The notes: a model not told the origin generated them from the letters alone. A stretch of 64,000 nucleotides of DNA from Dolomedes plantarius (GCA_907164885.2 OU015490.1:16899047-16963046), one strand, 5' to 3'; shown: positions 10,572 to 21,932, counted from the first letter of the stretch. Numbers and translations are program-made.

Positions 10572-11972
10572 CACTGCTGGCCACTGTAAATGCAACATCC
10601 TGAAGGAAACATGCAAATAACATGAAATTTACAACATGAATTAGCGGAGGTGAGATATGCAAATGATTAGAATTTCAGCGCAGACGCACATCACTCGCGC
10701 CTGTGGCGCCACTTCAAAGCGATATTTAAGGCTTGGAGATTTCGACGATTTTAAGTACGGCAATTGTGTTTTTCTTGTGGTTTTTTCAAAAAAACGATCA
10801 ATTATGCCTCGTTGAAAACAGCGATCATCTTTTGATAAAGTATCCGAGTTCGACAGAGGAAGGATAGTGGCCTACCGAGATTGTGGATTATCTTTCAGGG
10901 AAATCGGTAGTCGTGTTGGACGAAACCAAACAACTGTAATGCGGATATGTGATCGTTGGATGCATGAGGGTACGACAGACCGGCGTGTTCGATCGCATCC
11001 ACCTCAGCGCACCACTTCACGTGATGACAGGCAAATTGTGCGCATGGCAGTGACGGATCGCTCAGTCACATCACGAACCATAACACAGCACATGCAGTCT
11101 GTAACGCATCATGCAATGTACCATTCGACGCCGTGTACAGCAGAGTGGTCTGTCCGCAAGACGTCCATTGCTTTGTCTACCCTTGACGCAGAACCACAGA
11201 CGTCTCCGCCGCCAATGGTGCGATGACAGAAGGATGTGGACGGCAGAATGGAATGAAATTGTCTTTACTGACGAGTCACGCTTCTGTCTGCAACACCACG
11301 ATGGTCGCATTCGAGTCTAGAGACACCGTGAAGAGAGGATGCCGAACAGCTGGGTTATGCACCACCACACTGGTCCTGCACCGGGTATTATGGTATGGGG
11401 CGGTATTGGATATCACTCTCGCACACCTCTAGTACGCATTGCCGGTACTTTAAACAGCCAGCGCTACATCTCCGAGGTGTTGGAGCCAGTTGTCCTTCCT
11501 TATCTTCAGGGCTTGCCCACAGCCATATTTCAACAGGATAATGCGCAACCACACGTGGCACGCATTGTCCAACGGTTCTTCGTCAATCGCCAGATTGAAT
11601 TGCTTCCCTGGCCGCCTCGCTCTCCGGATCTTTCGCCGATAGAAAACATGTGGTCCGTGGTTGCTCTACGATTGACCCAGATTCCATCCCCAGCTGCCAC
11701 AGCAGATCAACTTTGGCAACGTGTGGAAGCTGCTCGGTCTGCTGTACCCCAAGAACTCATCCAAAGTCTCTTTGAATCAATGCCGAGGCGTGTGGCAGCG
11801 GTGATCTCCAACAATGGCGGCTACTCTGGCTACTGATTTTGGCAGGAACCACACTTCACAGAAGTCTATAAATTTAATCATTTGATACTTGGTCAACATG
11901 TTATCTGCAAAATAAATTTCGTTGTGATATCACTTGTCTTTCTTGGTGTTGCAATTTGGGTGGCCAGCAGTG
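10572..11972 (+). mobile_element. complete Tc1 element (DD34E), 1401 bp
   Basis: Flanked by TA on each side (10570-10571 and 11973-11974). Left end CACTGCTGGCCACTGTAAAT; right end, minus strand, CACTGCTGGCCACCCAAATT. Full element length is usual for Tc1. It sits next to TA-rich sequence. Confidence 0.9.
10804..11836 (+). pseudogene. Tc1 transposase (DD34E), lightly damaged
   Basis: The start ATG is at 10804. The N-terminal helix-turn-helix includes SEFDRGRIVAYRDCGLSFRE and VGRNQTTVMRICDRW. The catalytic core shows FTDESRF, FQQDNAQPH and SPIENMW, with 34 residues between the second Asp and the Glu. The protein ends NNGGYSGY. By family it would bind the terminal repeats and catalyse cut-and-paste at TA. 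Damage seen: an in-frame TGA at codon 4 (10813), a frameshift near 11110, and a TAG at 11318. About 340 residues, the normal Tc1 length, otherwise align in order. Confidence 0.9.
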
Positions 11973-12164
11973 TATAATATAATATAAACAGTTCCGTAAC
12001 TGACTGACTGACATACAACGCACAGACCAAACCGCTGGACCTAAAGGGCTGAAATTTTGCATGGCGATTCTTCTTACAGTGTAGGGGTGCACTAAGAAAG
12101 ATTTTTGACAATTCTTAAATTTTTTAAAATTAAATTTTTAAGCTGCTTTCGTAACTTATATTCG

Positions 12165-12362
12165 CAGAAAGCAATTATTGTAAATTATCGCTCATCGAAT
12201 AGCGCGAAATAAACAATTTCCATCAGGTTTTATTTTATATTTCACAAACATAATTATCATAAAAATAAAAATGGCAGAGAGAGATCTAGAGAGACTCCTC
12301 GGAATAAACGTTATGGTATCGGGGCCCACAGCAATTAGAAACTTAGAAAAAACAGCATTAAG

Positions 12363-12366
<4 letters not shown>
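12165..12366 (+). repeat. shared Helitron-internal segment with short open frame
   Basis: Matches 48062-48195 closely, including GTAAATTATCGCTCAT and AATAAAAATGGCAGAGAG. From the ATG at 12271 an open frame reads MAERDLERLLGINVMVSGP and runs into the TA array. At 48157 the same start is present but frameshifts after about 8 codons. It may be the first codons of a protein of the autonomous parent. I do not recognise it. Confidence 0.5.

Positions 12367-12420
<54 letters not shown>
12367..12420. repeat. (TA)n microsatellite
   Basis: An uninterrupted TA run inside the Helitron-like element. Confidence 0.95.
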
Positions 12421-12422
<2 letters not shown>

Positions 12423-12509
12423 CTAAAAAATCGTAAGGGATATTTTTATAGACAAAATAATTTAGAAGAAAATATTCAAATTAAATGTAATAGGACATAC
12501 TAAGTTAGT

Positions 12510-13454
12510 ATACATGCACTGGTATAAGAAATTAAGAGAATTTGCAGACTTGGTCGATTATCTCTAGAACTACTGTACCGATTTTAATGAAATTTGATAT
12601 GTACATACATTGATACAATACAAAACAAATAACCATTCAATAATTGTAATACACACGCATGATCGTGCGTAACACTCGTTGCAGTCGGAAGGTATGCGAT
12701 ATATATATTCTCGTGCTCAGAGTTGTTTGTAATTTTTATATTAATGTGAAACTGTCAATAAATTTATGTTCGTGTCGTTAAGAGAGACTCGTTATTGCAC
12801 TACCTCATTTGTCCCGATGCCGTAGAAAAGAACCCAAGTGAACCGGTGAAAGAAAGAGGGTTCACGACACTCACTGACATGTTTGAATCTGCCTTTAGAT
12901 ATTTCTTAATTGCGAAGCCTCATAAACACGTTCATTTGTTTGTTCCGAAGAATCTCTCTAGCTCTCTCTCTCTCTGACATTTTTATTTTTAAGTATGTCT
13001 GTAAGGTATAGAATTGAACCTGACGGAAATTGTTTATTTCACGCTGTTTGTATAAGGTCGAGAATTTATTAGATTTTACATGTTTGATATTAGCATTTCA
13101 TATCAGTACGGCGTGAGTCCTCATAAAGTGATTCTTCGGTTTTTAGTTCTGATAAACTGTCATTGGAGAGCCATATTTCTTTTTATTGTTTAAAATGTAA
13201 ATTTTAATGTGTATTTCTCTATTCTCAGTATTATGATTTTCAACATTTTACTGAGTTAACATACCAAGTGTTTAGTTTGTCATTGAAACACCCTATTTCT
13301 TTTTATTGGGCTCAGTAGTCATTTTTTAAAGTGTATTTCGCTATCTTTAATACTATGATTTTCAACATTTGGCAATGATGTGTTGAGTATAATGTGTGCA
13401 TTAGTACATTTATTTATTATCCAGCCGTCATGTTTTGACAGGTACACCAGCTAG
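12510..13454 (+). mobile_element. Helitron family H2 remnant with 3' terminus
   Basis: The right end is CCGTCATGTTTTGACAGG followed by TACACCAGCTAG. The near-palindrome CCGTCA...TGACAGG upstream of CTAG is a Helitron 3' hairpin. The same terminus, with a perfect CCGTCA/TGACGG stem, occurs on the minus strand at about 47205-47232. The body carries an OTU-protease fragment. The 5' boundary is uncertain. Confidence 0.6.
12995..13072 (+). pseudogene. OTU-type cysteine protease fragment
   Basis: The short frame starting at ATG 12995 reads MSVRYRIEPDGNCLFHAVC and stops at 13070. The EPDGNCLFHAV string is the catalytic Asp/Cys signature of OTU deubiquitinase-like proteases. Some Helitron/Helentron elements carry OTU domains, and this fragment lies 350 bp from a Helitron 3' end, so it probably derives from the autonomous parent. 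Only about 24 residues survive and the catalytic His region is not visible. An upstream frame at 12795-12977 (60 codons) could be a further piece, but I do not recognise it. Confidence 0.6.
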
Positions 13455-13797
13455 AAATTTTTTAAGTGGTACGAATTTGGCAACTCTCCTCTATTTAAAA
13501 CTTTTAACTTTTTTAGATATTAACATCAAAGTAAATTCTCATAGCAATTTTACTTTTGACTTATATCATAAAAGATCAGACTATGATTTCAATATTGTTA
13601 AATTTCAAAATTACCTAACTTGTTTACATAAATTTTTTAATAACATTATTTTTAATCAGCTAGTACGTATAAATAGGCCTTGTTCTAAGGACAATAGGAA
13701 TAATCATATTAAAGACTTGTTAGTTGTGCTAAAGCGTAATCATTACCCCGATAGTCTTTCCAAGCACATAATTGGTTGTTTTAGATTTAATGAGTAG
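13438..13797 (+). pseudogene. Penelope-like reverse transcriptase C-terminal fragment (tentative)
   Basis: An open frame of about 120 codons contains LTFLDINIKV, then FDLYHKRSDYDFNIVKFQNY, and ends NHYPDSLSKHI. This pattern (LDL-type strand, Lys/Asp-Tyr segment, a region with conserved Phe/Leu/Arg, then a xxYP motif) resembles the end of the reverse transcriptase of Penelope-like elements. The catalytic YxDD part is absent, so it is a 5'-truncated remnant. Its frame overlaps the 3' end of the preceding Helitron. Family assignment rests on pattern recall only. Confidence 0.4.
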
Positions 13798-14154
13798 CTT
13801 GTTCTGTTGCAATTAATTAGTAATAAAATATCATAAGTAATACAATAGTTTATTTTGTGAAAATAACTACTGTAAATTAACATTAATTAATAGTAACTAT
13901 ATTCTTAAGTAAAAATAATAATAATAATAAATAATAATATTATACTCTTAGAAAAAATACAAATTTAATTTTGGTTTATATGTCCTATAACACAGTCTCC
14001 ATTGTAAGTCTGCACTTGTGTTTCCATTAACTCCATGGTTGCGAGGTTGGTGACGTCAGTCTCATTGCGGTTTCCTACTCTTAACTTCCACTTTGAATAG
14101 CGCCAGGCTTGGTGTTCTTTGATTGAACAACTTTTTATTCAATTCTTCTGTTTC

Positions 14155-14320
14155 TTATGGATTTTTCGGTGTCTAAGTATGTTTATTGGTTAGATCATAC
14201 TTATCAGAAACAATCCACTGGTTTTTAGACAGTATCGGCACCGCTGATGAAGAGATGCTGTCTAAAACCCTTTTAAATACTTATCTTTTCATGTTTTTAG
14301 ATCCCGGCTGCAAGTAGTAA
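14155..14320 (+). repeat. dispersed repeat with conserved hairpin (Penelope-like 3' region?)
   Basis: Aligns over about 160 bp with the minus strand of 40310-40480. A hairpin, TTTTAGACAG ... CTGTCTAAAA (about 14224-14271), encloses CGCTGATGAAGAGATG, and hairpin and loop are conserved in both copies. It lies 360 bp downstream of the reverse-transcriptase fragment and may be its 3' untranslated region. Confidence 0.55.
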
Positions 14321-14355
14321 TAGAGCTTATGGTGGTTTTTCACTTTCAACTTTGT

Positions 14356-14358
<3 letters not shown>

Positions 14359-14390
<32 letters not shown>
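14359..14390. repeat. (TA)n microsatellite
   Basis: A short TA run. Confidence 0.9.
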
Positions 14391-14523
14391 TTGCATATGT
14401 GTGTTTTTATGTATCATTTGTTAGCATCCCCAATCAAAACAATATGACCGATACTTATGAATCTCATCTATTTATAACAAAAATTATAATCCATTATCTC
14501 TTTCGCAATCTCGCTAGGCATAC

Positions 14524-15077
14524 CTATTTATATAAAACAGTTCCGTAACTGACTCACTGACTGACATACAACGCACAGACCAAACCGCGGGACCTAAAGG
14601 GCTGACATTTTGCATGGCGATTCTTCTTATGGTGTAGGGGTGCACTAAGAGAGATTTTTGAAAAATCCTTCTTAGTTTTTTTTTTTAATTAAATTTTTAA
14701 GCCGTTTTTGTAACTTAACGGCTTTTAATTTTGCATTTAAAATAATAATTTGAGTGTTATAAATTTATATCACAAGAAAGATCATAAAAATTCCTTTAAA
14801 AGGAAATCTTTTTCGAACCTTTACCTTAATTTTCTGATTTTTGGTGAATTTTTAAAGATTCATTTTTAGAATTTAATTTATTAAATGCCGATCACGTGAT
14901 TTCTTTTTCTGATACTTTAAATAAATTTATCGTCACGTGCATAACAACTAAATAGACAAAAATATTTATTTTCTTTCTAATGCAGCAGACGATTGGATAT
15001 TATACAAAAAAATAAATATCCCTTACGATGTATATATATATATATATTGTATATATATATTGTATATATATATATAT

Positions 15078-15112
<35 letters not shown>

Positions 15113-15207
15113 CACAATTGTATACATTGATCATCGCATTTATTATAAATATATATATATATATATATATTTTGGCCTTAATTGCATACATTGATCATCG
15201 CATTTAT

Positions 15208-15260
<53 letters not shown>

Positions 15261-15334
15261 GCCTTAATTGCATACATTGACCGTTGTATTTAATTTGAAT
15301 GTACTCTGTAGCGAAGTGCGGGTTTTCAGCTAGT
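14524..15334 (+). mobile_element. Helitron H1, copy d (near full length)
   Basis: Contains the whole H1 order: TATAAAACAGTTCCGTAACT at the 5' side, the GCCGATCACGTGATTTC block, a block ending CCCTTACGATG, TA arrays, and the 3' end GTAGCGAAGTGCGGG TTTTCAGCTAGT (15334), followed by T. The terminal block TTGGCCTTAATTGCATACAT is triplicated with TA arrays between the copies. No coding capacity. Confidence 0.8.
15027..15255. repeat. TA microsatellites inside Helitron H1d
   Basis: Several TA runs alternate with a duplicated ~50-bp Helitron block. Confidence 0.9.
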
Positions 15335-15759
15335 TCATATATATGTGGATATATAGAGAGAATCATATATGGAGGCCTTATTTGAATAGTGGGCCAACTC
15401 CATTTTAAAAAAAAAAATGGAGTTAAAAAGGACTTGCATGAACATGAAATTGAGGCTATCTTACAGGGTCAAATAAGCTGGAGGTGTATCAATTTTAAAA
15501 TACAGGGTCTGTCCAGAAAGTAATGAGACTGATTCCATAAAATTCGTTTATTTGAAGATAATTTTACAGACACTTAATATTCTTCAAAATAGCATCCTCC
15601 TGCATTAATACACCGTTACCAACGACTCAGCCACCCATTTATGCCCGCCTGGAGGTCTTCAACTGATGAATGCTGTTCAGAACGCACTTTACGTTTTTCT
15701 GCAAGTTCTCCAGATCGCCAAAACGATGACTTTTTAAGCTGGATTTTAACCGAGGGAAT

Positions 15760-15905
15760 GGAAAATAACGTCCAGCGGTGACAGATCGGGGCTGTACGGT
15801 GGCTGGGGCCGCGCTGCGACTTTGTGTTTTGCCAGGAACTGAGACACTTTTAAGGATGTGTGGACCGGCGCGTTATCGTGATGCAGAATCCAATTGTTTG
15901 TGAGT
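15760..15905 (-). pseudogene. mariner transposase C-terminal fragment, left arm
   Basis: The minus strand reads NWILHHDNAPVHTSLKVSQF and QPPYSPDLSPLD. The second catalytic Asp (HHDN) and the third (SPLD) are separated by 34 residues, which is DD34D, the mariner signature. Only this catalytic end is present. Confidence 0.8.
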
Positions 15906-16045
15906 GTTAGCTGTCCAGAAAGTAATGAGACTGAACTTTTTTCGCCAAGCAGAGTTTGGCGGAAGTCAGTTGGCCTTGATCCTCTGCAGCGCACGGATCG
16001 CCCGTGAAGCAGACACGAGTTTGAAAGTGGCATAATCCATCCAGA

Positions 16046-16380
16046 ATGCAGCATAGTGTCGAGCACCGATACGCCATAAAGTTTGGTGTAAAACTAAACA
16101 AATCGGCTACTGGGACACTTGCCATGTTACAAGAAGCCTACGGGAAGGATTCTTTGTCCAAGGTTCAAGTGTTTAGGTGGAACAAAGCCTTCAAAGACGA
16201 AAAAGAAAGGACGGTCGATGACGAACAACGCGCCGTCAAGTTCTCGAACTTCGGACAATGTGTGGCTAAAATTAAAGCGCTTTTGGTCTCTGATCGTCGA
16301 ATGAGTGTCTGAATGATTGCGGAGACGTTGGGAGTTGCGAAAGGTTCAGGAATCGAATCGCGCGCGAAGAAAGTAAATTT
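16046..16380 (+). pseudogene. mariner transposase N-terminal fragment
   Basis: From the ATG at 16046: EHRYAIKFGVKLNKSATGT...MLQEAYGKDSLSKVQVFRWNK, the paired-type helix-turn-helix of mariner transposases. TGA follows DRRMSV at about 16310, and the frame continues with MIAETLGVAKGSG until it leaves mariner sequence near 16380. No catalytic domain is attached. Confidence 0.8.
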
Positions 16381-17367
16381 AAAATTCAATAATATACTTA
16401 TTTCAATTTATTCATTTATTTATTTATTTTGTTAAAATCTCTTTAAATCCTGTGTTATATATGTAATTCAGATTTTAAAACATACTAAATTACGTGGAAG
16501 TAAAAAAAAACTTATAATAAAAAGATTCCTATATAAGCAACAGATGGCGAAACTGGTGCTTTCGTCAAACCGGCAAGTGAGTGCCGAGATCGCTAGTCTT
16601 TCAAAATATACCTCCCGGAGCTCACTGCTAGCGTACATGTAAAAACATGTACGTCAGCAATTCTTATAATCCTTCTATTATATATCTTTATATAGCAGAG
16701 TAAAAATTTGCAGTAAAAGCTATGTTTGTTAAAAAAAGGTATACGTTAAAACCATTAAAGATGCTCAAAATAATGTATAGACGACAAGCCTTTTAACAAT
16801 AACATAAAAGTATATCTTCATTTGAAAAATTAGTTAAAATTAGTTAAAACAAGAATGTCAATATCTTCCTTTTCTCTATCAACACTTGGTAACGTACGCC
16901 TGCTTTTTCTATTAAATCAATTCTTAAAAACAGTCTATTTTCCCATACTGTGATGCACTATCATAAGGATTTAGTACGGAAGTAATACAAAAATATCTTA
17001 CTCTAGGCAGGCTTGATACAACATCCTGTTATCTCACCAGCTCAGGCACAAGCTCCTTGATTGATTTCCTGAAAGTGTTCACGGCTTACATACTCATGTC
17101 AAAAGCCGATATTCAAATATCGGGTTGTAACTTCTACGAAATACGTCATCTACCGGAAACTGAAGACTTTTATGTTTAATTATATGACGCACAGCAGTTT
17201 GCCAAACATGACGTAATCTAAACGAAACTTGCGTCAGTGATTCGGCTTAGTTATTAATTGAATCGCCTTAACCTGAATCGGCGTAAATTCGAAATGCAAA
17301 ATATGACGTCAAACTTAAAGAAAGGTAAGTAATTAATGAACCCTCAAAGTAATTCTTAGTTCATATT
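16381..17367. other. unassigned insert within the mariner
   Basis: No family recognised. It contains a perfect hairpin CGTACATGT-aaaa-ACATGTACG at 16632-16653. It may be captured genomic DNA. Confidence 0.4.
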
Positions 17368-17374
17368 GCTAACA

Positions 17375-17533
17375 CTCACAAACAATTGGATTCTGCATCA
17401 CGATAACGCACCGGTCCACACATCCTTAAGAGTGTCTCAGTTCCTGTCAAAACACAAAGTCGCAGTGCGGCCCCAGCCACCGTACAGCCCCGATCTGTCA
17501 CCGCTAGACCTTATTTTCCATTCCCTAGGTTAA
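17375..17533 (+). pseudogene. mariner transposase C-terminal fragment, right arm
   Basis: The plus strand reads NNWILHHDNAPVHTSLRVSQ and QPPYSPDLSPLD with the same DD34D spacing, then stops soon after FHSLG. It mirrors the left-arm copy with a few substitutions. Confidence 0.8.
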
Positions 17534-18011
17534 AATCCAGCTTAAAAAGTCATCGTTTTGGCGATCTGGAGAACTTGCAGAAAAACGAAAAGTGCGTTCT
17601 GAACAGCATTCATCAGTTGAAGACCTCCAGGCGGGCATAAATGGGTGGCTGAGTCGTTGGTAACGGTGTATTAATGCAGGAGGATGCTATTTTGAAGAAT
17701 ATTAAGTGTCTGTAAAATTATCTTCAAATAAACGAATTTTATGGAATCAGTCTCATTACTTTCTGGACAGACCCTGTATTTTAAAACTGATACACCTCCA
17801 GCTTATTTCTGCTGACAACAGAAGGAATTACAAATCAGACTTCAGCAGTCATTTCTCAGCATTCATAAGACTTTAAGGCTCTGTATCTCAAAATGACCAA
17901 AAATGGAGTTGGCTCACTTTTCCTAATAAGGCCTTCATATATATATATAGAGAGAGAGTGAGGGCTTTTTTCTGGAGGTATGCGGGGATACGCCGTATCC
18001 ACACCTTTTTT

Positions 18012-18445
18012 TACCATGTTTTTATTAACTCGCTTTCATGTTTGTTTGTGTGTGTGTGTGTTTGTCCGGTACAAATCTTGCAATCGATTTTTAACTCACT
18101 TCCCGACTAGCTAGACATTTGAAACTTTTAGAATAGCTCAGAACACGATGACAATGCATTATTTTGATACTCGTAGCCATCTTTAAGCAATTTTGAATTC
18201 ATTTTGAGTTAATTTTGTTTTGTAGACTGGTGCAGCCATCTATCGGCCGGGACGGGAATGAAAAGTTAAACACAAGTTAACTTCTAATTAACTTCATTTT
18301 CTTTCAAGTGGATGGGATAATTCATCCAAAAAATTTTTAAAAAGTATTTATTAATGCATAGAATTGTCAAGTTTATATAATTCAACAGAAAATTTAAAAA
18401 CATGGTATATAAAAAGTTCTTTTTATCTTGTAATTATTAAGTATA
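18012..18445 (+). repeat. dispersed repeat R4, copy 1
   Basis: Begins TACCATGTTTTTATTAACTC and has TTTAAAAACATGGTA near its end, giving an ~11-bp inverted pair, ACCATGTTTTT/AAAAACATGGT. A conserved tail contains AAAAAGTTCTTTTTATCTTG. Other copies are at 55548 (-), 57392 (+) and 57984 (-). There is no coding capacity. A CTCF-like TGCAGCCATCTATCGG lies at 18231. Confidence 0.7.
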
Positions 18446-21360
18446 ATTTTGGCTTAAATTAACCGAAATTTTAAGAAACTTACGAGTCAATTGTTAATAT
18501 ATAGCAAAAAGTATTTATTTTAATTGCGAGTTCTGTGTTTAACCGTGACGTGACGTGACGTGTGAAAACACGGTACTAAAAATACGCACCTTTATTTGAG
18601 AAAACACAGTACACCCACATTTTTTTTTAAAAAAAAGCACTCTATATATATAAGAGTTACGCGCTATCGAGGGGTGAGTAACTCGGAGACCACTATAACT
18701 TTTTAAATTACACCCCCCCCCCCCCCTTCAACACGATCGATCGTCTTTCGCCAACACGACACCAGGCATCGGGCTTAAAACTGACCATTTCCTAATTAAG
18801 TGACCGTTCTCACCGCACGACACTGGACGAACACTTTTTTTCCCCCAAGCGCGCACTCCATTTAGCATATTAAAAGATAATGACAGCTTTTGAGCTCTGC
18901 TCTCCGATTGCTTCGCAATCGATAATTACGTCGAGAGGGGTGCGTCGCCGTTCATTTGCAGGCGCTCGGAAGAATTTCCGAACATGCAGTACTCACCTGT
19001 GCGAATGCATGGAACCTGAAAATATGGGAAAAGTGGAACGACCTCGGGGGAAACGAAAAACAAAACTTCTCCTTCGCACCTGACACCTGTAGATTTACGA
19101 AAACGTCGAGTCGACTTCCAGTTTATGGACGAGACTGTCTGGCTCGTCGTTCGCGCCAGAGATGAACTCGATATATTGGCATCACCCGTCCACACAGGGC
19201 CGGATTAAGACAATGTACGTCTGGCTAAGGGGTTGTGGTGTCGTGGCCTTCACAACAATACTTCAGTATTCGAGAGAGGTTTTTTCCAAGAGAAAGCAGA
19301 GCCATACGTTCGACTTAAGTTATTTTAGTCCGGTTCATCCCTTCCGCTCGTCGATAGCCCTCGGCTTCTCTCCACCTAATCTGTTAGTCGCTTTCTCACC
19401 CCGAAAAAACCTCTATCTCGACGTTTGCGCTTGACCCCTTTTAAGCACCTTCCGAAAACTTCTAGAACAATCTAGACTCCTATTCAGTACATTCCAGGCT
19501 TTCCGAAAAAGACTTTCCACGGTGCTCAACGACATTTGGTCCTCAATGAATAAGTGGTACGAAAACCGGTGGCTGCTTAGTAAAAATTCTCCTGCTAAAG
19601 GGAAAAAAAATCCGGGAAACACATTCCACTGTCGATTTCAAAGGATAGGCTAAATGAAAAAGTACCGTTCCCACACAATAGCCTAGCGATTCCAAGAAAC
19701 GGCCAGGTGGTTAAAAGTAGAGTATAGCCACGTTACTAAAGGGTACTATAAGACTCCCAGTCATATCGGATGGGACATAAAGGTCTGTTCCCACTGAATG
19801 CGGAACGTTAGCGTTAAAAAATTTTACCAATTACTGAACTCTATTCAATGACCACTTGATACGTCAAACCAATCACAGGTCATGTCAACCATCTCGGAAC
19901 CAACGTAGTAACGCAACGCAACGCTCCGGATGAAATGGCATCAGGCCTTTTGTCGTTCGACAAATGTTTATTTTAATATACCTATACTACGCCTTTATAG
20001 TTTCTCATTTTTATAAATGTAAAATTGGCATCATCATATAGTTAAAATGCCATGCGACGTCCTTTGTTGTTGTTTTCTATTATTGTTATTTGTTCATTGC
20101 GTCCATCGTTAATTCTTTAAACACCGAAGAGACGAATAACTGCTAGTGTCGAGAGACTTTTGCGCTGTACAAAATTAAATTTATTCTTTCAAGGTTGACG
20201 GTAATTAAAATTCAAACATTTTCTTCGCGTCATTTCTTGGAAAAAAAAATTCTCTAAAATATCTGTAAATTGTAAGTTGTTTGAATATAATTTTCAAATG
20301 CCATGAGAGAAAAATCTGTCGAGTTTCTCTTGTGCCACGGTCAATCTGTACGCATTTCTTCAAATGCGTCATTTCGGAGAAACTCCATTCGCTATTTCAA
20401 CGTTAGTGTCATGACCATGTGGTTAAGTAGCTCGTTCATGGTTACCATGGACACATAAACTACTCTTTGCTCACATATATCTTGTTTATTTATATATATT
20501 TACACCATCTATGATACAACATTTCCATTATCAGTTGATCATTATCAATCCTCAAAAAGAACAATCATCAATCGAAAATCAGAGAGAGAGAGAGTCTAAA
20601 GTCCAGCACAGAGACCGGAAGCATGTCCTATTGTTATCTCTCTATTGGTATCTCTCTTTCAGAACACTCCAGATTATTCTAGAAGCTTCGGCATAGCCGT
20701 AGGAAAAATCCGGCCCTAGTGTCGAACCTCTGGTCCCCCGGTAGTGGTTGCAATTAGTTTGCTTTGAACTGTCCGTCAACGACTTGTTTGACGACTCTTT
20801 TCTTAAATTGGTCGCATCTGCAAAGGCTTTTCCTAATTAGGAATGGGGAGAGCACCATCAAGTGTATAGACCTCTGACAGTTAGAGAATGAAGAAGTCAA
20901 TCCACTGTTTGCTAAAAGAATGTACATATCAGAATCCACATATAAACAGAGCACATACGTAGTAAGCACCCACCCCCGACTCCTCTTGACACATTTTGCG
21001 CTCCAGGAGCGTGACTAGTCAACCCTACCCGACCGTTCACTCTTGTTGGCATTCGTGCTTGGCATTCGTCTTCCAGACATTCCCCCATTTAGAACCCCCC
21101 CCCTCCAAGGTCCCTCGTGTCTCTTTGATGAACTGTGAAAATACCGCGCTGAGGAAGGATCGCCAAAGAGCGCTGCAGTTGACGTCCCCTGCCCCATAAA
21201 TAACTGTTTTCCCCGCAGAATTCTCTGCAGTTCTGCATGTGTGTGGACCCCTTACGAGAGATTCGTGTTTTTGCCTAAATAAATTTTAGGTATTTCCCTT
21301 TTCTTCTCATTATCCTTTACCCGGCTCTGCATCCATCTGAAGGTAAGCATTTAGAGTTCA
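18446..21360. other. unassigned, moderately GC-balanced sequence
   Basis: About 2.9 kb with no recognisable transposon, protein domain or RNA gene. It includes a C-run near 18713, a CGTGA run near 18543 and a GA microsatellite near 20580. Short open frames between 18880 and 19620 show no family I know. This may be unique host intergenic or intronic DNA. Confidence 0.4.
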
Positions 21361-21361
21361 G

Positions 21362-21545
21362 ACCCGGAGCACCCTGGTGGTTAAAGCGTCGGGATTCCGT
21401 ACTGGGGGGGGCCACTGAATGCTCTCGTGTCTGCGCCGGGTATGGCACTTTAATTATGTAGGCTGGAAAGTCCCTCCTTGGAGTCCGCAAGGATGGGAGG
21501 AGGTCATGAAGCCTCCAAATCCGACCCAGGTACATTTTGGTAGCG
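21362..21545 (+). repeat. SINE-like repeat, copy 1
   Basis: The head has the box-A-like CCTGGTGGTTAAAGCG. The downstream phrase GGCACTTTAATTATGTAG ... GGAAAGTCCCTCCTTGGAG aligns with 57100-57150 (GGCACGTTAAATCTGCAG ... GGGAAGTCCCTCTTTGAGG). Two diverged copies with tRNA-like heads suggest a SINE. Confidence 0.5.
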
Positions 21546-21821
21546 ACACAGTTACCGGCAAGAGTTCTTAGCTGGTATATTGGAATTGAAGGACAGTCGC
21601 AGTGCGCGTATTAAAAGAAAACTACTGGGGGATTTCGTCATCCTATTCTGGCTGGAGCAACCAGAATTCCGTCGTGGGGAAGGATATGTTGTGTCCGTGT
21701 GGAATTGGTTGATAACCGCCTTTCAGATAAACACTTAGCGAAACTAAAAATTCTCGGGGAGGGGGGGGGGAAGGTTTTTTGTTGACTTATAACAAATTTT
21801 TTCATTTCGGAGTACAATTTA

Positions 21822-21837
21822 ATATATATATATTTTA

Positions 21838-21929
<92 letters not shown>
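21822..21929. repeat. (TA)n microsatellite
   Basis: A long TA run with one TTTTAATTAA interruption near the left end. Confidence 0.95.

Positions 21930-21932
<3 letters not shown>

Larger units (their letters stand above)
11985..12500 (+). mobile_element. Helitron H1-like chimera, copy c
   Basis: Begins with AAACAGTTCCGTAACTGACT and runs through the conserved H1 5' segment to about 12160. It then switches to a different body (see 12165-12310), returns to a (TA)n array at 12367-12420, and continues with ATCGTAAGGGATATTTTTAT, an H1 internal segment. The mix suggests a chimeric or older family member. Confidence 0.6.
15503..17776. mobile_element. rearranged mariner element with ~408-bp inverted arms
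   Basis: Starts CAGGGTCTGTCCAGAAAGTA after TA; ends TGGACAGACCCTG before TA. The left arm 15503-15910 and right arm 17368-17776 are near-identical inverted copies of the 3' half of a mariner. Between them lie the 5' half of a mariner (15911-16380, plus strand) and about 980 bp of unrelated sequence. A normal mariner is about 1.3 kb with arms of about 30 bp. This looks like an inverted duplication of one end. Confidence 0.8.
15375..17937. mobile_element. palindromic outer element hosting a mariner
   Basis: The left end GGAGGCCTTATTTGAATAG leads to GAGC- or GGGCCAACTCCATTTT. The right end on the minus strand gives GAAGGCCTTATTAGG and GAGCCAACTCCATTTT, so the two are imperfect terminal inverted repeats. 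Next to the mariner insertion the flanks are also inverted copies: GCTGGAGGTGTATCAATTTT on the left, AAAACTGATACACCTCCAGC on the right. The host element is therefore a foldback-type MITE of about 290 bp once the mariner is removed. Confidence 0.65.

Noticed and set aside
14224..14271. Possible hammerhead ribozyme (CTGATGA box in a hairpin, as known in Penelope-like elements)
   Set aside because: The required GAAA box after helix II is not present in either copy (AAAA and AAAT instead), and the helices do not fit.
18530..18570. CGTGA tandem run as a regulatory hormone-response-type array
   Set aside because: Only about three to four units, with no supporting context.
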